NCBI RefSeq assembly: GCF_003363265.1
Contig: NZ_QRBF01000001.1
Location: forward strand, 434,001-498,000
Reading direction: 5' to 3'
Length of the DNA stretch: 64,000 nt
DNA from: Dyella psychrodurans
GTDB lineage: Bacteria; Pseudomonadota; Gammaproteobacteria; Xanthomonadales; Rhodanobacteraceae
In this document: piece after piece, positions 1-9,273 of the stretch
How positions within the stretch are numbered: position 1 is the first letter of the stretch
How the letters are laid out: every line of letters starts with the position of its first letter
Translations under genes and position numbers: made by a program
Notes under the pieces: model-generated
Told to the model about the DNA's origin: nothing
Seen by the model: only the letters and a program-made list of their open reading frames with translations
Database searches by the model: none

Positions 1-187
1 TCGGGCAGTAGGCGCACCTGGTAAGCGAACAAGGGAGACGCAACGGGACAAGAAACGAGGAAGCGCTCCTGGCTGAAGGCAACGATGATCGAGGAATTCA
101 GGCGCAAGCCACTTTCTTTCCGCTGCCCGGGCGAACGGCCTGGATAGCCAAGCGCAGGTCCACGGGTATTCAAGATGGCGGATCGAC

Positions 188-826
188 ATGAAACTTTATA
201 GCTACTTCCGCAGTTCGTCGGCGTATCGCGTGCGCATTGCGTGCAATCTCAAGAACCTGCCCTACGACTATGCCGCCATTCATCTGAGCCGCAATGGTGG
301 CGAACAGTATTCGGACAGCTTCCTCGAGGTTAACCCACAGCAAACCGTGCCGGTGTTGCAAGACGATGGGCTCGCGCTGTCGCAGTCGCTTGCGATCATT
401 GAGTACCTGGACGAACGCTATCGTGACCGTCCGCTGCTACCGGACTCCATCGAGGGGCGCGCGCGAGTTAGGGCGCTCTCGCAGTACATTGCATGTGAGA
501 TTCATCCGCTCAACAACCTGCGTGTCCTGAAATTTCTGATCGGTCCGATGGGGTTGTCCGATGAGAAGAAGCTGTCCTGGATTCGTCACTGGCTTGAGAC
601 CGGGCTTACCGCGCTTGAAAGGGAACTCGCGGCGGGGGAGGGCAGCTTCTGTTATCGCGATACACCAACAATGGCCGACTGTTGCCTGGTGCCACAGCTC
701 TACAACGCGCGGCGCTTCGGCGTCGACGTGGCCCGTTTTCCGCGGCTTCAAGCGATCGATGAGCGCTGCCAGTTGATCGAGGCCTTCCACGCCGCACATC
801 CTGACCGGCAACCTGATTCCGAATAG
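188..826 (+). CDS. maiA: Zeta-class glutathione transferase (maleylacetoacetate / maleylpyruvate isomerase)
   Basis: 212-residue zeta-class GST. The N-terminal thioredoxin fold carries the family signature RSSSAYRVRIA at about residues 8-18, where the serines activate glutathione, followed by the NPQQTVPVL cis-proline segment and an all-alpha C-terminal half. Known family members catalyse glutathione-dependent cis-trans isomerisation of maleylacetoacetate (tyrosine pathway) or maleylpyruvate (gentisate pathway). A gentisate-dioxygenase-like cupin lies 1.9 kb downstream, so maleylpyruvate is a realistic substrate here, but the sequence does not decide between them. The length is normal. The 187 bases before it hold no convincing reading frame. 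Confidence 0.85.
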   Translation: MKLYSYFRSSSAYRVRIACNLKNLPYDYAAIHLSRNGGEQYSDSFLEVNPQQTVPVLQDDGLALSQSLAIIEYLDERYRDRPLLPDSIEGRARVRALSQYIACEIHPLNNLRVLKFLIGPMGLSDEKKLSWIRHWLETGLTALERELAAGEGSFCYRDTPTMADCCLVPQLYNARRFGVDVARFPRLQAIDERCQLIEAFHAAHPDRQPDSE

Positions 827-926
827 AGAGCCGCCAGATCAGATTTCCCTTGCGCGTACGCTATGGAGCGCTACGTGTTTCGCGAAGATCCGTCTCGCGA
901 CGCGGTCTTCGTGTTGTGACCTGGGA

Positions 927-1877
927 TCACTCTGAAGCGTGACCGAACCCGCTGAAGCCGGAAGCGAAGATGGGCTGCATCGCGCGAGGCAGGAGCTCGC
1001 GCAGCCAGCGTGCAGCCATGTCATCGTGTAGTCGCTCATGCCATAAGAGATCAATGGTCAACTTCGGCAGGCGAATGGGTGTTGGAAAAATCTTCACCGG
1101 TGCGACACCGAGCATCACCTCAGCCAGCGGTCGTGGGATGGTCGCGATCATGTCGCTCGAACTAATGATGAACGGCAGTGCGAGGAAATGCGGCACCCTG
1201 GCCCCGATCTGATGGACCAGACCGAGGCGCTGTAGCGTCGATTCGACCACGTGGTGGCCGGTTCCCTGTGCCTGGGCCACTGCGTGTCGTTCCCGCATGA
1301 AGTCACTGCGCGAAAGCCGGCGTCCAATGCGCGGATGTTTCGAGCTGACGATGCACACGTATTCGCTCTTAAATAGCGGCTTGTGAAGCAGGCTCGTGTG
1401 AAGCGCTGGGTTGAACTCGACGGCGAGGTCGGCCGTGCCGTCACGCAGCGTCGACAGCACCGATTCGATTGGCAGCTCAATCGCCTGGAAGCTGATGAAG
1501 GGGGCTTCTTCACGGCAGATGTCGATGATCCGGGGCAGGATGATCGCGGTGGCGATGTCCGTCATGACGATCGTGAACTGCTTGCGGCTCGTGCGCGAAT
1601 CAAACTGGTCGCGCATCTCAAGTCCCTGCTCAAGCGCGACCAGTGCCTGCGCGATCCGATTGGACAGTGATTGGGCCAGTGGCGTCGGCATCACTCCACC
1701 GGCACATCGAACGAATAGCCGGTCATTGAAGTGTTCTCGCAGCGTGCGTAAAGCGTGACTGACGGTCGGCTGTGACACACCGAGAGCTTCTGCGGCCCGG
1801 GAGACATTCCGGTGATCCCATATCGCACGGAATACGACGAGCAGGTTTAAGTCCAGGGATGTTGGACGCTCATTCAT
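927..1877 (-). CDS. LysR-family transcriptional regulator
   Basis: 316 residues with the LysR winged HTH at about residues 9-67 (LNLLVVFRAIW, then AEALGVSQPTVSHALRTLRE) and a periplasmic-binding-protein-like effector domain. The profile resembles the NodD/NahR-type branch, often tied to aromatic compounds. It is divergent from the dienelactone hydrolase gene that starts 92 bp away, the classic LysR arrangement, so it probably controls the hydrolase and cupin genes. The effector is unknown. The second base pairs of the intergenic gap contain an AT-rich stretch near 1885-1905 that would fit a promoter. Confidence 0.9.
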   Translation of the reverse strand: MNERPTSLDLNLLVVFRAIWDHRNVSRAAEALGVSQPTVSHALRTLREHFNDRLFVRCAGGVMPTPLAQSLSNRIAQALVALEQGLEMRDQFDSRTSRKQFTIVMTDIATAIILPRIIDICREEAPFISFQAIELPIESVLSTLRDGTADLAVEFNPALHTSLLHKPLFKSEYVCIVSSKHPRIGRRLSRSDFMRERHAVAQAQGTGHHVVESTLQRLGLVHQIGARVPHFLALPFIISSSDMIATIPRPLAEVMLGVAPVKIFPTPIRLPKLTIDLLWHERLHDDMAARWLRELLPRAMQPIFASGFSGFGHASE

Positions 1878-1968
1878 TTCTTGAATAGTGAGAACTAAGT
1901 TATATGCATTGTGCCACGAGGTCGCTCCAGGGACACTTTAGACCACCGAGACGAGGATAAGTATCCCC

Positions 1969-2712
1969 ATGAACAGCAGCGATATTGAGCGGGTTTCGTT
2001 TCCAAATGGCGCGTCATGCCTCCTTCTGCGGCCTGTCCAGGCCACGCAGATTGCGCCTGCGTTCGTTGTGATGATGGGGGCAATTGCGGGCGTTAACGAC
2101 TACCTCGTCGCTCGGGCGAGAGCCCTCTGTGCGAATGGTTACACCGTCGCGGTGCTCGATTACTTCGGACGGGAAGGCGCGGCTCCGGATATTTCCACGC
2201 CGGAGCGGATTGGTGTGGCTGTGGCCGCGCTGGACGATCGACGTGTGCTCGCCGACCTTGGTGAAATCCTGGAGTGGGCGCGTACCCAGGGCTTTCCGCT
2301 TTCGAAAGTGGGTCTGTTTGGTTTCTGTATCGGCGGAACCTACGCCGCGCTGGCGAGTGCACAACACGCAGTCGGTTGCGCAGTCGACTACTACGGTCAG
2401 CTCAACTATGCATCGCGCACCGAGCGCAAGCCCTTGGCGCCGGTTGATGTTGCCGAATCTCTTAAAACGCCGTTGTTGTGCCACTACGGCGACTGGGATC
2501 GGCTGGTCAGCCGCGAGGAAATTGACGGATTTACTAGCAAGCTGCGTACAGCCCAGAAGCCGTACGAGCTTTTCATTTACAACGGCGCGCCGCACGCGTT
2601 CGACGAGTGGTTTCGGCCCGCAATTTTTCGGCCGGCGGCGTCGAGCGCCGCCTGGCAGCGCACATTGAATTTCCTGAACTGGCACCTGCGCGGCGACATC
2701 GGCACGCACTAG
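1969..2712 (+). CDS. Dienelactone hydrolase family protein
   Basis: 247-residue alpha/beta hydrolase of the dienelactone hydrolase family. The nucleophile is cysteine: FGFCIGG puts it at Cys120. The acid is probably Asp177 (YGDWDRLV) and the base His209 (GAPHAFDEW), in the usual order and spacing. Known members hydrolyse dienelactones from ring-cleavage pathways, but the family also contains general esterases. It is followed after 39 bp by the cupin gene and is probably co-transcribed with it, with the divergent LysR as regulator. The protein has no signal peptide and should be cytosolic. Confidence 0.88.
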   Translation: MNSSDIERVSFPNGASCLLLRPVQATQIAPAFVVMMGAIAGVNDYLVARARALCANGYTVAVLDYFGREGAAPDISTPERIGVAVAALDDRRVLADLGEILEWARTQGFPLSKVGLFGFCIGGTYAALASAQHAVGCAVDYYGQLNYASRTERKPLAPVDVAESLKTPLLCHYGDWDRLVSREEIDGFTSKLRTAQKPYELFIYNGAPHAFDEWFRPAIFRPAASSAAWQRTLNFLNWHLRGDIGTH

Positions 2713-2751
2713 GCCAACCCCTTTCACTTTACCTAAGGTAAGGAGAGCAAC

Positions 2752-3330
2752 ATGAGTGAGGGCAACGCAGTGAAACACGAAACGTCGCCGGTGACGGAAG
2801 TTGTCGACCGGACCGAATGGGCTCAGATGATGACGGACGACGAGTACTATCCGTTCCTCGTCAAGAAGGACCTGCGTCCCGCCATCTGGCGCTGGCAGGA
2901 CGTGGCGGAGCGGTTTGATGCGGTGTTGAAAGATCCGTTGCGCAATGCGGATCGACGGTTCATTTCGTTGGTCCACGGCGATACCGGCGAAGCGGGTGGC
3001 GTGTTCCCGTCAATCTTTCTGGGCATTCAAGGGCTCAACCCCGGCGAGCACATCGTCGCGCATCGTCACAACTCCTACGCGCTGTACCACATCTTGCAGG
3101 GAGAGGGCTATTCGGTCCTGAATGGCAAGCGCTTCGATTGGAAGCGTGGCGATACGTTCGCCTGCCCACCGATGGCCTTCCACGAGCACATCAACACCGG
3201 CACCGAGGTCGCGATCCAATACGTGATTCAAGACATGCCTGCACGTGCGATGGAGCGGAACCTGATCTGGGAAGAACCCGTGGGCAATGTCTTCCACATG
3301 GTCGAGGGCAATCGCCCGCAAGACTTGTGA
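2752..3330 (+). CDS. Single-cupin protein related to gentisate 1,2-dioxygenase
   Basis: 192 residues with one cupin barrel. Probable metal ligands are His104 and His106 (IVAHRHNSYAL) in motif 1 and His144 (MAFHEHIN) in motif 2. The lead-in (PAIWRWQDV) resembles the N-terminal half of gentisate 1,2-dioxygenases, but those are bicupins of about 350 residues and this has only one barrel, so dioxygenase activity is not certain. A good ribosome site (aaggagagcaac) precedes the ATG. It follows the dienelactone hydrolase gene closely and ends at a rho-independent terminator. Confidence 0.75.
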   Translation: MSEGNAVKHETSPVTEVVDRTEWAQMMTDDEYYPFLVKKDLRPAIWRWQDVAERFDAVLKDPLRNADRRFISLVHGDTGEAGGVFPSIFLGIQGLNPGEHIVAHRHNSYALYHILQGEGYSVLNGKRFDWKRGDTFACPPMAFHEHINTGTEVAIQYVIQDMPARAMERNLIWEEPVGNVFHMVEGNRPQDL

Positions 3331-3336
3331 TGTGGC

Positions 3337-3364
3337 ACGGCATCTCTTTGGAGATGCCGTTTTC
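3337..3364 (+). terminator. Rho-independent terminator of the hydrolase-cupin operon
   Basis: A perfect 10-bp stem (acggcatctc / gagatgccgt) with a TTTG loop begins 6 bp after the cupin stop codon and is followed by TTTCATTC. This closes the two-gene operon. Confidence 0.85.
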
Positions 3365-3577
3365 ATTCAATGGTCGTTTGCTCCGTACGTGCGTGCCGCC
3401 AAGTGGTAACCCGAAGCGGAGCGACCACCGCTTCCAGCCCAATCAAGGGTGACCCAGGAGCCCGGGGTATTCCTCTGTGGAATGGGTCTTATCGCCGAGT
3501 TTGGGCTGCTTTTATCGGCGTCCAATGGCGAAAATCTTCAATGCCGGGCATCCGGCACTGATATAGCCAGGAAGACC

Positions 3578-4216
3578 ATGTTGAATCTATACGCATTCGC
3601 GACACCCAACTCCATCAAAGCAGTGATAGCACTAGAGGAGATCAGTGCTCCCTATCACTTGCACGCCGTGAACGTTCGTGCCGGTGAGCAGAAGATGTCG
3701 AGGTTTCTGGCACTAAATCCGAACGGAAAGATACCCGTGCTTGTTGATGACTCGGCGACGGAGGGCGAGTTCGTTCTTACGGAGTCAGCCGCGATCCTTG
3801 TCCACCTCGCAGAACGTTACGGAAAGCTGCTACCGACCAGTAGCCCTGAACGCGCGCGCGTATTCGAACAGCTGTTCTTTCACGCATCAGGGTTGAGTCC
3901 AGCATTCGGGCAATCGGGCTACTTTCAGAAACTCGCTCCCGAGCCAGCTCCGCATGCCGTTCAACGTTTCCATGGCGAGGCGATGCGCACTGCTCGGCTT
4001 TTAGACAGTCTTCTCGCTCGGCACGAGTTTGTCGCTGGCAACACCTACACCATTGCAGATATCGCCCATTTTGGCTGGCTATGGCGGCGGGCGTTTGCTA
4101 ACGTCGACCTCGCTGAAATGCCAAACTTGGCTCGTTGGTACGACACGATGTCGCAAAGACCCGCCGTCATTCGAGCCATGAATGCCGTGGAATCTCTCAT
4201 TCCAGTCCAGCAGTGA
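3578..4216 (+). CDS. Glutathione S-transferase
   Basis: 212 residues from the ATG at 3578. A longer in-frame start at 3449 adds 43 residues unlike any GST, so the internal start, which begins directly with the thioredoxin fold (MLNLYAFATPNS), is preferred. The cis-proline motif (NPNGKIPVLV), the ESAAI glutathione-binding motif and the C-terminal helical domain (AGNTYTIADIAHFGWLWR) are visible. It is a generic bacterial GST of the YfcG/beta-like type with unknown substrate. It stands alone on the plus strand, facing a convergent LysR gene. Confidence 0.85.
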   Translation: MLNLYAFATPNSIKAVIALEEISAPYHLHAVNVRAGEQKMSRFLALNPNGKIPVLVDDSATEGEFVLTESAAILVHLAERYGKLLPTSSPERARVFEQLFFHASGLSPAFGQSGYFQKLAPEPAPHAVQRFHGEAMRTARLLDSLLARHEFVAGNTYTIADIAHFGWLWRRAFANVDLAEMPNLARWYDTMSQRPAVIRAMNAVESLIPVQQ

Positions 4217-4390
4217 GTGGAGAGTTAGCGAGAAGATTTTAACGATCACCCATGCGATCGCCGGCATCCTCTGCTATCGATAGATGGGGTTATCGGGGGT
4301 AGGGTGGGCTCTCTTTTTCGAAACTTGCACCGCAACGCCGTCAGCGGTGTCGCGACTACCCGTTCTGGATTTACGCCGCGCACTACCGCA

Positions 4391-5245
4391 TCAGGCAGTC
4401 GATAAATTCTTAAAAGCTGTCGCCAAGGTACCCAGTGCCTGGCGTGAACGGCGGTCATTGAGCGCCGAATACAACACGACTTGTTGCGTTGGAAGTGCGG
4501 GTAATGAAAGGGCCTTTCCGATGTCGATAGTGCCCGCCGGTGCCGTCCTTCTCGCCAACACCGCAACAGCCCATCCCATGCTAGCCGCGGCGCCCACGAG
4601 CGCCGCGCCTTTTCCGATAAAGACTTCTGTCCATGCGATGCCCGCATTGTCGAGTGCCTTGACGGCGGCTGCGCGGATGCTGCACGTCTCGCCTTGTGTG
4701 GACAATGGAAGTGGATGGCCTGCGCGAGGCTCCCAGTGCGTGGCGGCTATCCATGCAAAAGACTCGTCGAATAACACCTCGCCATTGCGCCGGTGGTCTT
4801 CCGACTGGAGCACCAAGGCGGCATCCAACGCACCATCGTCATAGCTCTGCATGACGTCGCGTGAGCCTGCCACGCGAAGCTCAATGACAAGGTTGGGATC
4901 GTTCTGATTCATCCATCGCAACAGACCCGGCAACTCGCTGCCCACGAGTTGATGGCTGATGCCGATAACCAGTCGACGCTGCTTCACCTCGAAAGAAGTC
5001 AGCGCGCGCTCATGTGCTTGCACCAACTGACGCGCCGCCTCGACAAAGGCCGCCCCTTCAGCCGAAAGCCTTACTTGGCGCGGAGTTCGCTCCAGGAGGC
5101 GACGCCCTAGCTGTTCCTCGAGTCGCCGCAACTTCAGGCTGATGGCCGATTGCGTACTGCCCAGCGCATCGGCCGCCCGCGTAAAGCTTTGCAGTTCGGC
5201 CGTCAACACGAACGCCCTTACAGCATCCAGGTCCAGAGACTTCAT
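4391..5245 (-). CDS. LysR-family transcriptional regulator
   Basis: 284 residues: N-terminal winged HTH (LDLDAVRAFVLTAELQSF, then ADALGSTQSAISLKLRRLEEQLG) and a LysR substrate-binding domain. It belongs to the branch that usually regulates a neighbouring oxidoreductase or transporter. The next gene upstream on the plus strand (5594) is a secreted lipocalin-like protein 348 bp away, which could be its target, but nothing in the sequence proves this. The start ATG is followed by the standard family opening. Confidence 0.9.
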   Translation of the reverse strand: MKSLDLDAVRAFVLTAELQSFTRAADALGSTQSAISLKLRRLEEQLGRRLLERTPRQVRLSAEGAAFVEAARQLVQAHERALTSFEVKQRRLVIGISHQLVGSELPGLLRWMNQNDPNLVIELRVAGSRDVMQSYDDGALDAALVLQSEDHRRNGEVLFDESFAWIAATHWEPRAGHPLPLSTQGETCSIRAAAVKALDNAGIAWTEVFIGKGAALVGAAASMGWAVAVLARRTAPAGTIDIGKALSLPALPTQQVVLYSALNDRRSRQALGTLATAFKNLSTA

Positions 5246-5593
5246 AGGCTAACCATTGCATTTTGTAATGGCTGAAATACTTATTTATACGCTTTTCTAA
5301 TAGATAGTACATCACTACGCTGTCTTACATCCCGCGCCGATGGTGCGGCGATGCCGCCACCTCGCTCCCCACATCGAATGCAATGGCCTGTTTATGTGGT
5401 CGCCCCTGACTAACCTGCTCGCGCTTCGCGGACACATCATCCAAAGGCGAGATGCCCTGCCATGGCGCAAGGCACCGGTGCTTTGGCCACTGCGCCAACC
5501 AGAAAAAGCCAAGAGTGCGGCGAAGAACGCTGCTGCCGACAAGGTCAGCCGTAACGACTATCCCACGTCACAGACCCACAAGGACCAAGACCC
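5246..5593. other. Intergenic region between LysR and the lipocalin-like gene
   Basis: 348 bp. The first 80 bp are AT-rich and should hold the promoter of the leftward LysR gene. The rest is GC-rich with short overlapping frames on both strands, none with a recognisable domain or good ribosome site. One minus-strand frame (5315-5542) opens with a hydrophobic stretch but then loses protein-like character. No gene is called. Confidence 0.5.
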
Positions 5594-6109
5594 ATGAAGT
5601 TACCGACAACGCTTTGGCTCGCCGCCTCGATGTTTTTACTGACGCATGCCGCCACTGCTTCGGAGACCGTCTCCATGCAAGCCCCCATCACCACCCTCGA
5701 AGGCACTTGGACACTCGCCTTTGCCGACGTTCAACATCCCGATGGCACACGCGGACATGACTATGGTGACTCCCCCAAGGGTGTGCTCCAGGTCGACCAT
5801 GCCGGGCATTACGCCATGTTTATCTTCAACAGTGCGCGTCCCAAGTTCGCCGCCAATGACCGAAGCAAAGGCACGCCCGAAGAATTTCGTGCCGCCCTCA
5901 TGGGAACAAGCTCCCACTTTGGGACGGTGATGATTGACCCTGCGACGCACACGCTGACGTTCCATATAGAAGGGGCGACTTATCCCAATTGGGAAGGAAC
6001 CACACAGGTACGCCATTACCAGATGAGCGGTGGCGTGCTGAGCTACCAAGTCGCTGCACGTCCGAATGGCGATATTCCCCTGACAGGATGGAAGCGAGTA
6101 ACGCCGTAG
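5594..6109 (+). CDS. Secreted lipocalin-like domain protein
   Basis: 171 residues with a clear signal peptide (about residues 1-23, ending near AATAS), then the opening LEGTWTLAF typical of bacterial lipocalin-like proteins (Pfam Lipocalin_5 type), and the repeated beta-strand pattern GHYAMFIF, GTVMIDPATHTLTFHIEG and TQVRHYQMSGGVLSYQV. Such small periplasmic beta-barrels are of unknown ligand. The ATG has a weak purine-rich ribosome site. The gene is monocistronic and convergent with the DUF5107/TPR gene downstream. Confidence 0.75.
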   Translation: MKLPTTLWLAASMFLLTHAATASETVSMQAPITTLEGTWTLAFADVQHPDGTRGHDYGDSPKGVLQVDHAGHYAMFIFNSARPKFAANDRSKGTPEEFRAALMGTSSHFGTVMIDPATHTLTFHIEGATYPNWEGTTQVRHYQMSGGVLSYQVAARPNGDIPLTGWKRVTP

Positions 6110-6182
6110 CCGACGGTTACGCAGCATCCGCGCTCGCCCGACGCATCCAGCCGGGCGCTTTCTCGTCATTCATATTTACCAA

Positions 6183-8939
6183 TTAGTGTTTGTCGACTTT
6201 GGTGGCGGTCGACGGTTGCAAAGGAGCGGCGCCTTCTTTGCGGGGAAGGAAATGCTCCGCCAGCAATGCATCCGCTTTGTTTGGCTGACCGTTCTCTTCA
6301 TAGGCATCGACAAAAGCACGGACAAGCTCTGCGGGCATATCCGCATGTGCGGGAAAGCGTTCGAACATGGCAACTCTTTCCGCTGGAGATTTTCCAAGCT
6401 GCTTCATCGCCCGGCCCATGCCTACGTAAAGCGCTGGATTGGAAGCGTCGACCGAAAAGCCGTGCGTGAAGACTTGAGCGGCCTCTTCGGGGTCGTGCTT
6501 AATGTCGAGCAGCGCCCGACCTAAATTCGCATCGAGCGTCGGGATGTCCGACCGGAGCGATGCGGCGCGACGCCATTCTTCTATCGCTGGATCTACGATG
6601 CCTTTCGAGAACCAGAGCGTCCCGAGAAGAAAATGGGCCGAGGCATCCGAAGCATTGGCGGCAAGCGCTGCCTGCAAAACGGGAATGGTTTCGGCCTGGC
6701 CGGGGAAGATAAAGCGCAGCGACATGTGGGAAGCGGCTTCATCGTCCTGCTTTCCCGATTTTCCGAGTTGCTCGCGGCAGAAACCCCTGTAATAAGCCAA
6801 TAACGGGTTTTTCCCTGGTGGCGCCGTCCCGGGTTCGCTTTCCAGAGCAGGGGCCTGAGGGTAACTGCGCGAGAGCAGAGCGAGTGAATCGCTGTAGAGG
6901 CCCAGGCGGTTGTACTGAACCACGAGACCAAGAATTCGGTTGGGGTCGGCCGACAAATACTCGTCGAAACCTTGCGTCGGTGAGCCAAGGATCGAAAGCT
7001 CGTTCTTCAGAAATGCGTTTGTGGGATATGTGGCAAGCGATGCCAATGCGAGTTTCCGCGCATGATCTGAATTGCCGCTGGCCCGCTCAAGTGCGACGTT
7101 GTCTTCGACGCATCGCTGCGTACTAAAAGAAACCGCTACGTCGGGGCAGGCTTTTGCAAGAACTGTCAGCGCTTCGTTGACATCGTGTTCGCTGGCCAGA
7201 AGCTCCGCGAGCAGCAGGCCTCCCGCCGTTCGATAGGATGGATCTCGATAAGCCGCCTCAAACTCGATACGCGCTTCGCGTGAATGGCCGAGTTGTTCTT
7301 CCGCAATGCCACGGTAATACCGCGTCTCGGCATCCCAGGTTGCGCGGTCCTCAACGCTTTTCAGCAGCTTAGAGGCTTCGTCGAATCGAAAGAGATTCAC
7401 GTCGAGCCTGCCTTGTGCTTTCAGGAGGTCGAAGCTCGCGGGCGTTGCGGCGAACCCTTCGTTGTAGTCGTTCCAGGCCGCGATCAAATTACCCTGCAAT
7501 TCATCATTGCGACCGCGCTCGAGCACATCGCTCGTGTCGTGTGGATTCGTGGAAGGGGCGGTCGTCGACTGGGGCCCTACATGGACTTGATCGCGTGGCG
7601 TCCAGTCGTATTCGCCTTCGGTATGTTTCAAGAGGACCCGGTGGTTGCTGTCCTCAACAACGAACGTATATTTCCCACTGGAGGGAATGTCGTTGATTTG
7701 GTGCGACCATGCCTTCGCTGGGCTGAGGGACGCTTTTTCTTCGTAGACGGGATTATTTCCGTTGAGAATCCTTATGTGCGCATTCGGTATGTCCGAATTT
7801 GCATTGAAGGCGGCCGTTAACGCTGTCTTTCCATCCGCGCCGGGCTTTCTGGCGATCCACACGATGCCATTCAGATTTGCCCGCGAAATACCGCCGATAT
7901 CTCTGACGGGCATCCAAAACTCGGAGAATCGAATGACTTGTTGGGGCTGTAGAAAACCGTAGGTCTCCTGATTTCGAAACAATCCAGCCTGTACCTCTGC
8001 ATAAGCACTGTCGTTGTCGGAGAGGACCTTGCGCCATGCGAGGCCATCCGCATCGGTTCCCCAGCTCCAGATCTTCTTCGCAGGCAGGTCCTCGTACTCG
8101 GCGTAGTGCACAACGCCAGCGTTGGTGTGCGGGTTGTAGATACCCATGAAAGGTTCGCGGCTGCCATAAATGAATCGCGATACGGGACCATCTTTGTGGT
8201 TCGCGATAACGCTGAGATCCATGCCTTTCGAGTTCACCGGCCACGTGTCGATATTCGTGAAACCATGGCTGGCCGTGAATTGCATGGGATACCAGATTTT
8301 TGAGTCGTCCCAGACGCGAACGCCAGCGTTGTTCCACCAATAGAACCTGTGCCTTACGTTGCTTGGGTTTGCGAGCGTGACGCGTTCTTCAAGAACTGTG
8401 CTTCCGGGACGCAGCGTGAGCTGCACGGTCCATTCCATGCCGTAGACGCGATCGCGATTGCCCACGGTGATCGAAGCGCTTCCGTCTGGCGCGCTCGTGT
8501 ACGCATAGTCCACGGGGGAAAGAGAAACCCAGTTGTGAGAAACCGGGAAATTGAATTCGATGCCGAACGCCGCCCATGCGCCGCGATATCCGATCAGGGC
8601 CTTTTTCAAGGTTGGATTCGCATAGAACATCGGCTGGCCGTTGATCTTGTCGATACATGTATAGACATGACCGCCAAGGTCCGGAAGCACGATGCATTTC
8701 AAATACTCGTTTTCGAGAAACACGGCGCGCCACGCCTGAACGCTCTCGGTTCCATGCACGTTTTCCCGAACGGTGTACGGGTAGTTGAATCGGTCTTTCG
8801 CGTAGATGTCGAAAGGGGGATTCGCATCAGGCGATCCCTCATCGGAGGTGGGGATCGATAGATGTCCTTCCCAAACCCTGACTTGGGCATGCAGTTCGGA
8901 TACGAACAAACACAATAAGAGTTCTGCAAGAAAACGCAT
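6183..8939 (-). CDS. Secreted DUF5107 and TPR-repeat protein
   Basis: 918 residues from the ATG at 8939, which has AGAGGG 8 bp upstream and gives a clean signal peptide (MRFLAELLLCLFVSELHAQ). A longer in-frame start at 8999 adds 20 polar residues and is less likely. Residues about 25-420 match the DUF5107 beta-sandwich domain seen in proteins linked to polysaccharide degradation (FLENEYLKCIVLPDLGGHV, FYWWNNAGV). The C-terminal half is a long series of TPR helices (WDAETRYYRGIAEEQLG, LDANLGRALLDIKHDPEEAAQVFTHG and others). It is divergent from a large glycoside-hydrolase-like gene 334 bp away, which suggests a shared role in carbohydrate capture or breakdown at the periplasm. Catalytic activity is not established. 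Confidence 0.8.
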   Translation of the reverse strand: MRFLAELLLCLFVSELHAQVRVWEGHLSIPTSDEGSPDANPPFDIYAKDRFNYPYTVRENVHGTESVQAWRAVFLENEYLKCIVLPDLGGHVYTCIDKINGQPMFYANPTLKKALIGYRGAWAAFGIEFNFPVSHNWVSLSPVDYAYTSAPDGSASITVGNRDRVYGMEWTVQLTLRPGSTVLEERVTLANPSNVRHRFYWWNNAGVRVWDDSKIWYPMQFTASHGFTNIDTWPVNSKGMDLSVIANHKDGPVSRFIYGSREPFMGIYNPHTNAGVVHYAEYEDLPAKKIWSWGTDADGLAWRKVLSDNDSAYAEVQAGLFRNQETYGFLQPQQVIRFSEFWMPVRDIGGISRANLNGIVWIARKPGADGKTALTAAFNANSDIPNAHIRILNGNNPVYEEKASLSPAKAWSHQINDIPSSGKYTFVVEDSNHRVLLKHTEGEYDWTPRDQVHVGPQSTTAPSTNPHDTSDVLERGRNDELQGNLIAAWNDYNEGFAATPASFDLLKAQGRLDVNLFRFDEASKLLKSVEDRATWDAETRYYRGIAEEQLGHSREARIEFEAAYRDPSYRTAGGLLLAELLASEHDVNEALTVLAKACPDVAVSFSTQRCVEDNVALERASGNSDHARKLALASLATYPTNAFLKNELSILGSPTQGFDEYLSADPNRILGLVVQYNRLGLYSDSLALLSRSYPQAPALESEPGTAPPGKNPLLAYYRGFCREQLGKSGKQDDEAASHMSLRFIFPGQAETIPVLQAALAANASDASAHFLLGTLWFSKGIVDPAIEEWRRAASLRSDIPTLDANLGRALLDIKHDPEEAAQVFTHGFSVDASNPALYVGMGRAMKQLGKSPAERVAMFERFPAHADMPAELVRAFVDAYEENGQPNKADALLAEHFLPRKEGAAPLQPSTATKVDKH

Positions 8940-9273
8940 GATGGCCCTCTTTGAACGCCTCAAGGAGCCTGCGGCCCCTCCCGGGTTCGAGTATGCCATC
9001 TCCTTATTTCGTTTGCTTGTGTTTACCTTCGATTATTCGTTTGAAGGTAGTAGATTGCCCGTGCTTTTCCCGGGTTTTTCTTGAAGTGTGGCAAAAGATA
9101 CGCATGAATTATGCGCAATTCTCACATTCTTGGCTCTCTTCCGAGATGCTCAGCGACGCTTAGGCCCCAGTGGAACGTTATTTTACGTTTGTTTACTTTT
9201 TCCTTCGATAGTCTTTATGATTCCTGCCACTCACTGATCCCGGTGAGAAAAAGCTGCGGCAACGGAGAAAACG
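8940..9273. promoter_or_regulatory. Divergent promoter region of the polysaccharide gene pair
   Basis: 334 bp between the divergent DUF5107/TPR and glycoside hydrolase genes. The part from 9000 to 9240 is rich in T and A (runs such as ttatttcgtttgcttgtg and cgtttgtttactttttcc) against GC-rich flanks, as expected for two back-to-back promoters. No exact -35/-10 pair can be assigned by eye. Confidence 0.4.

Noticed and set aside
2014-2976. 320-codon minus-strand frame
   Set aside because: Antisense to the dienelactone hydrolase and cupin genes, spanning both; no domain.
5315-5542. 75-codon minus-strand frame with hydrophobic start
   Set aside because: Only the first 15 residues look membrane-like; the rest is random-looking, with no ribosome site.
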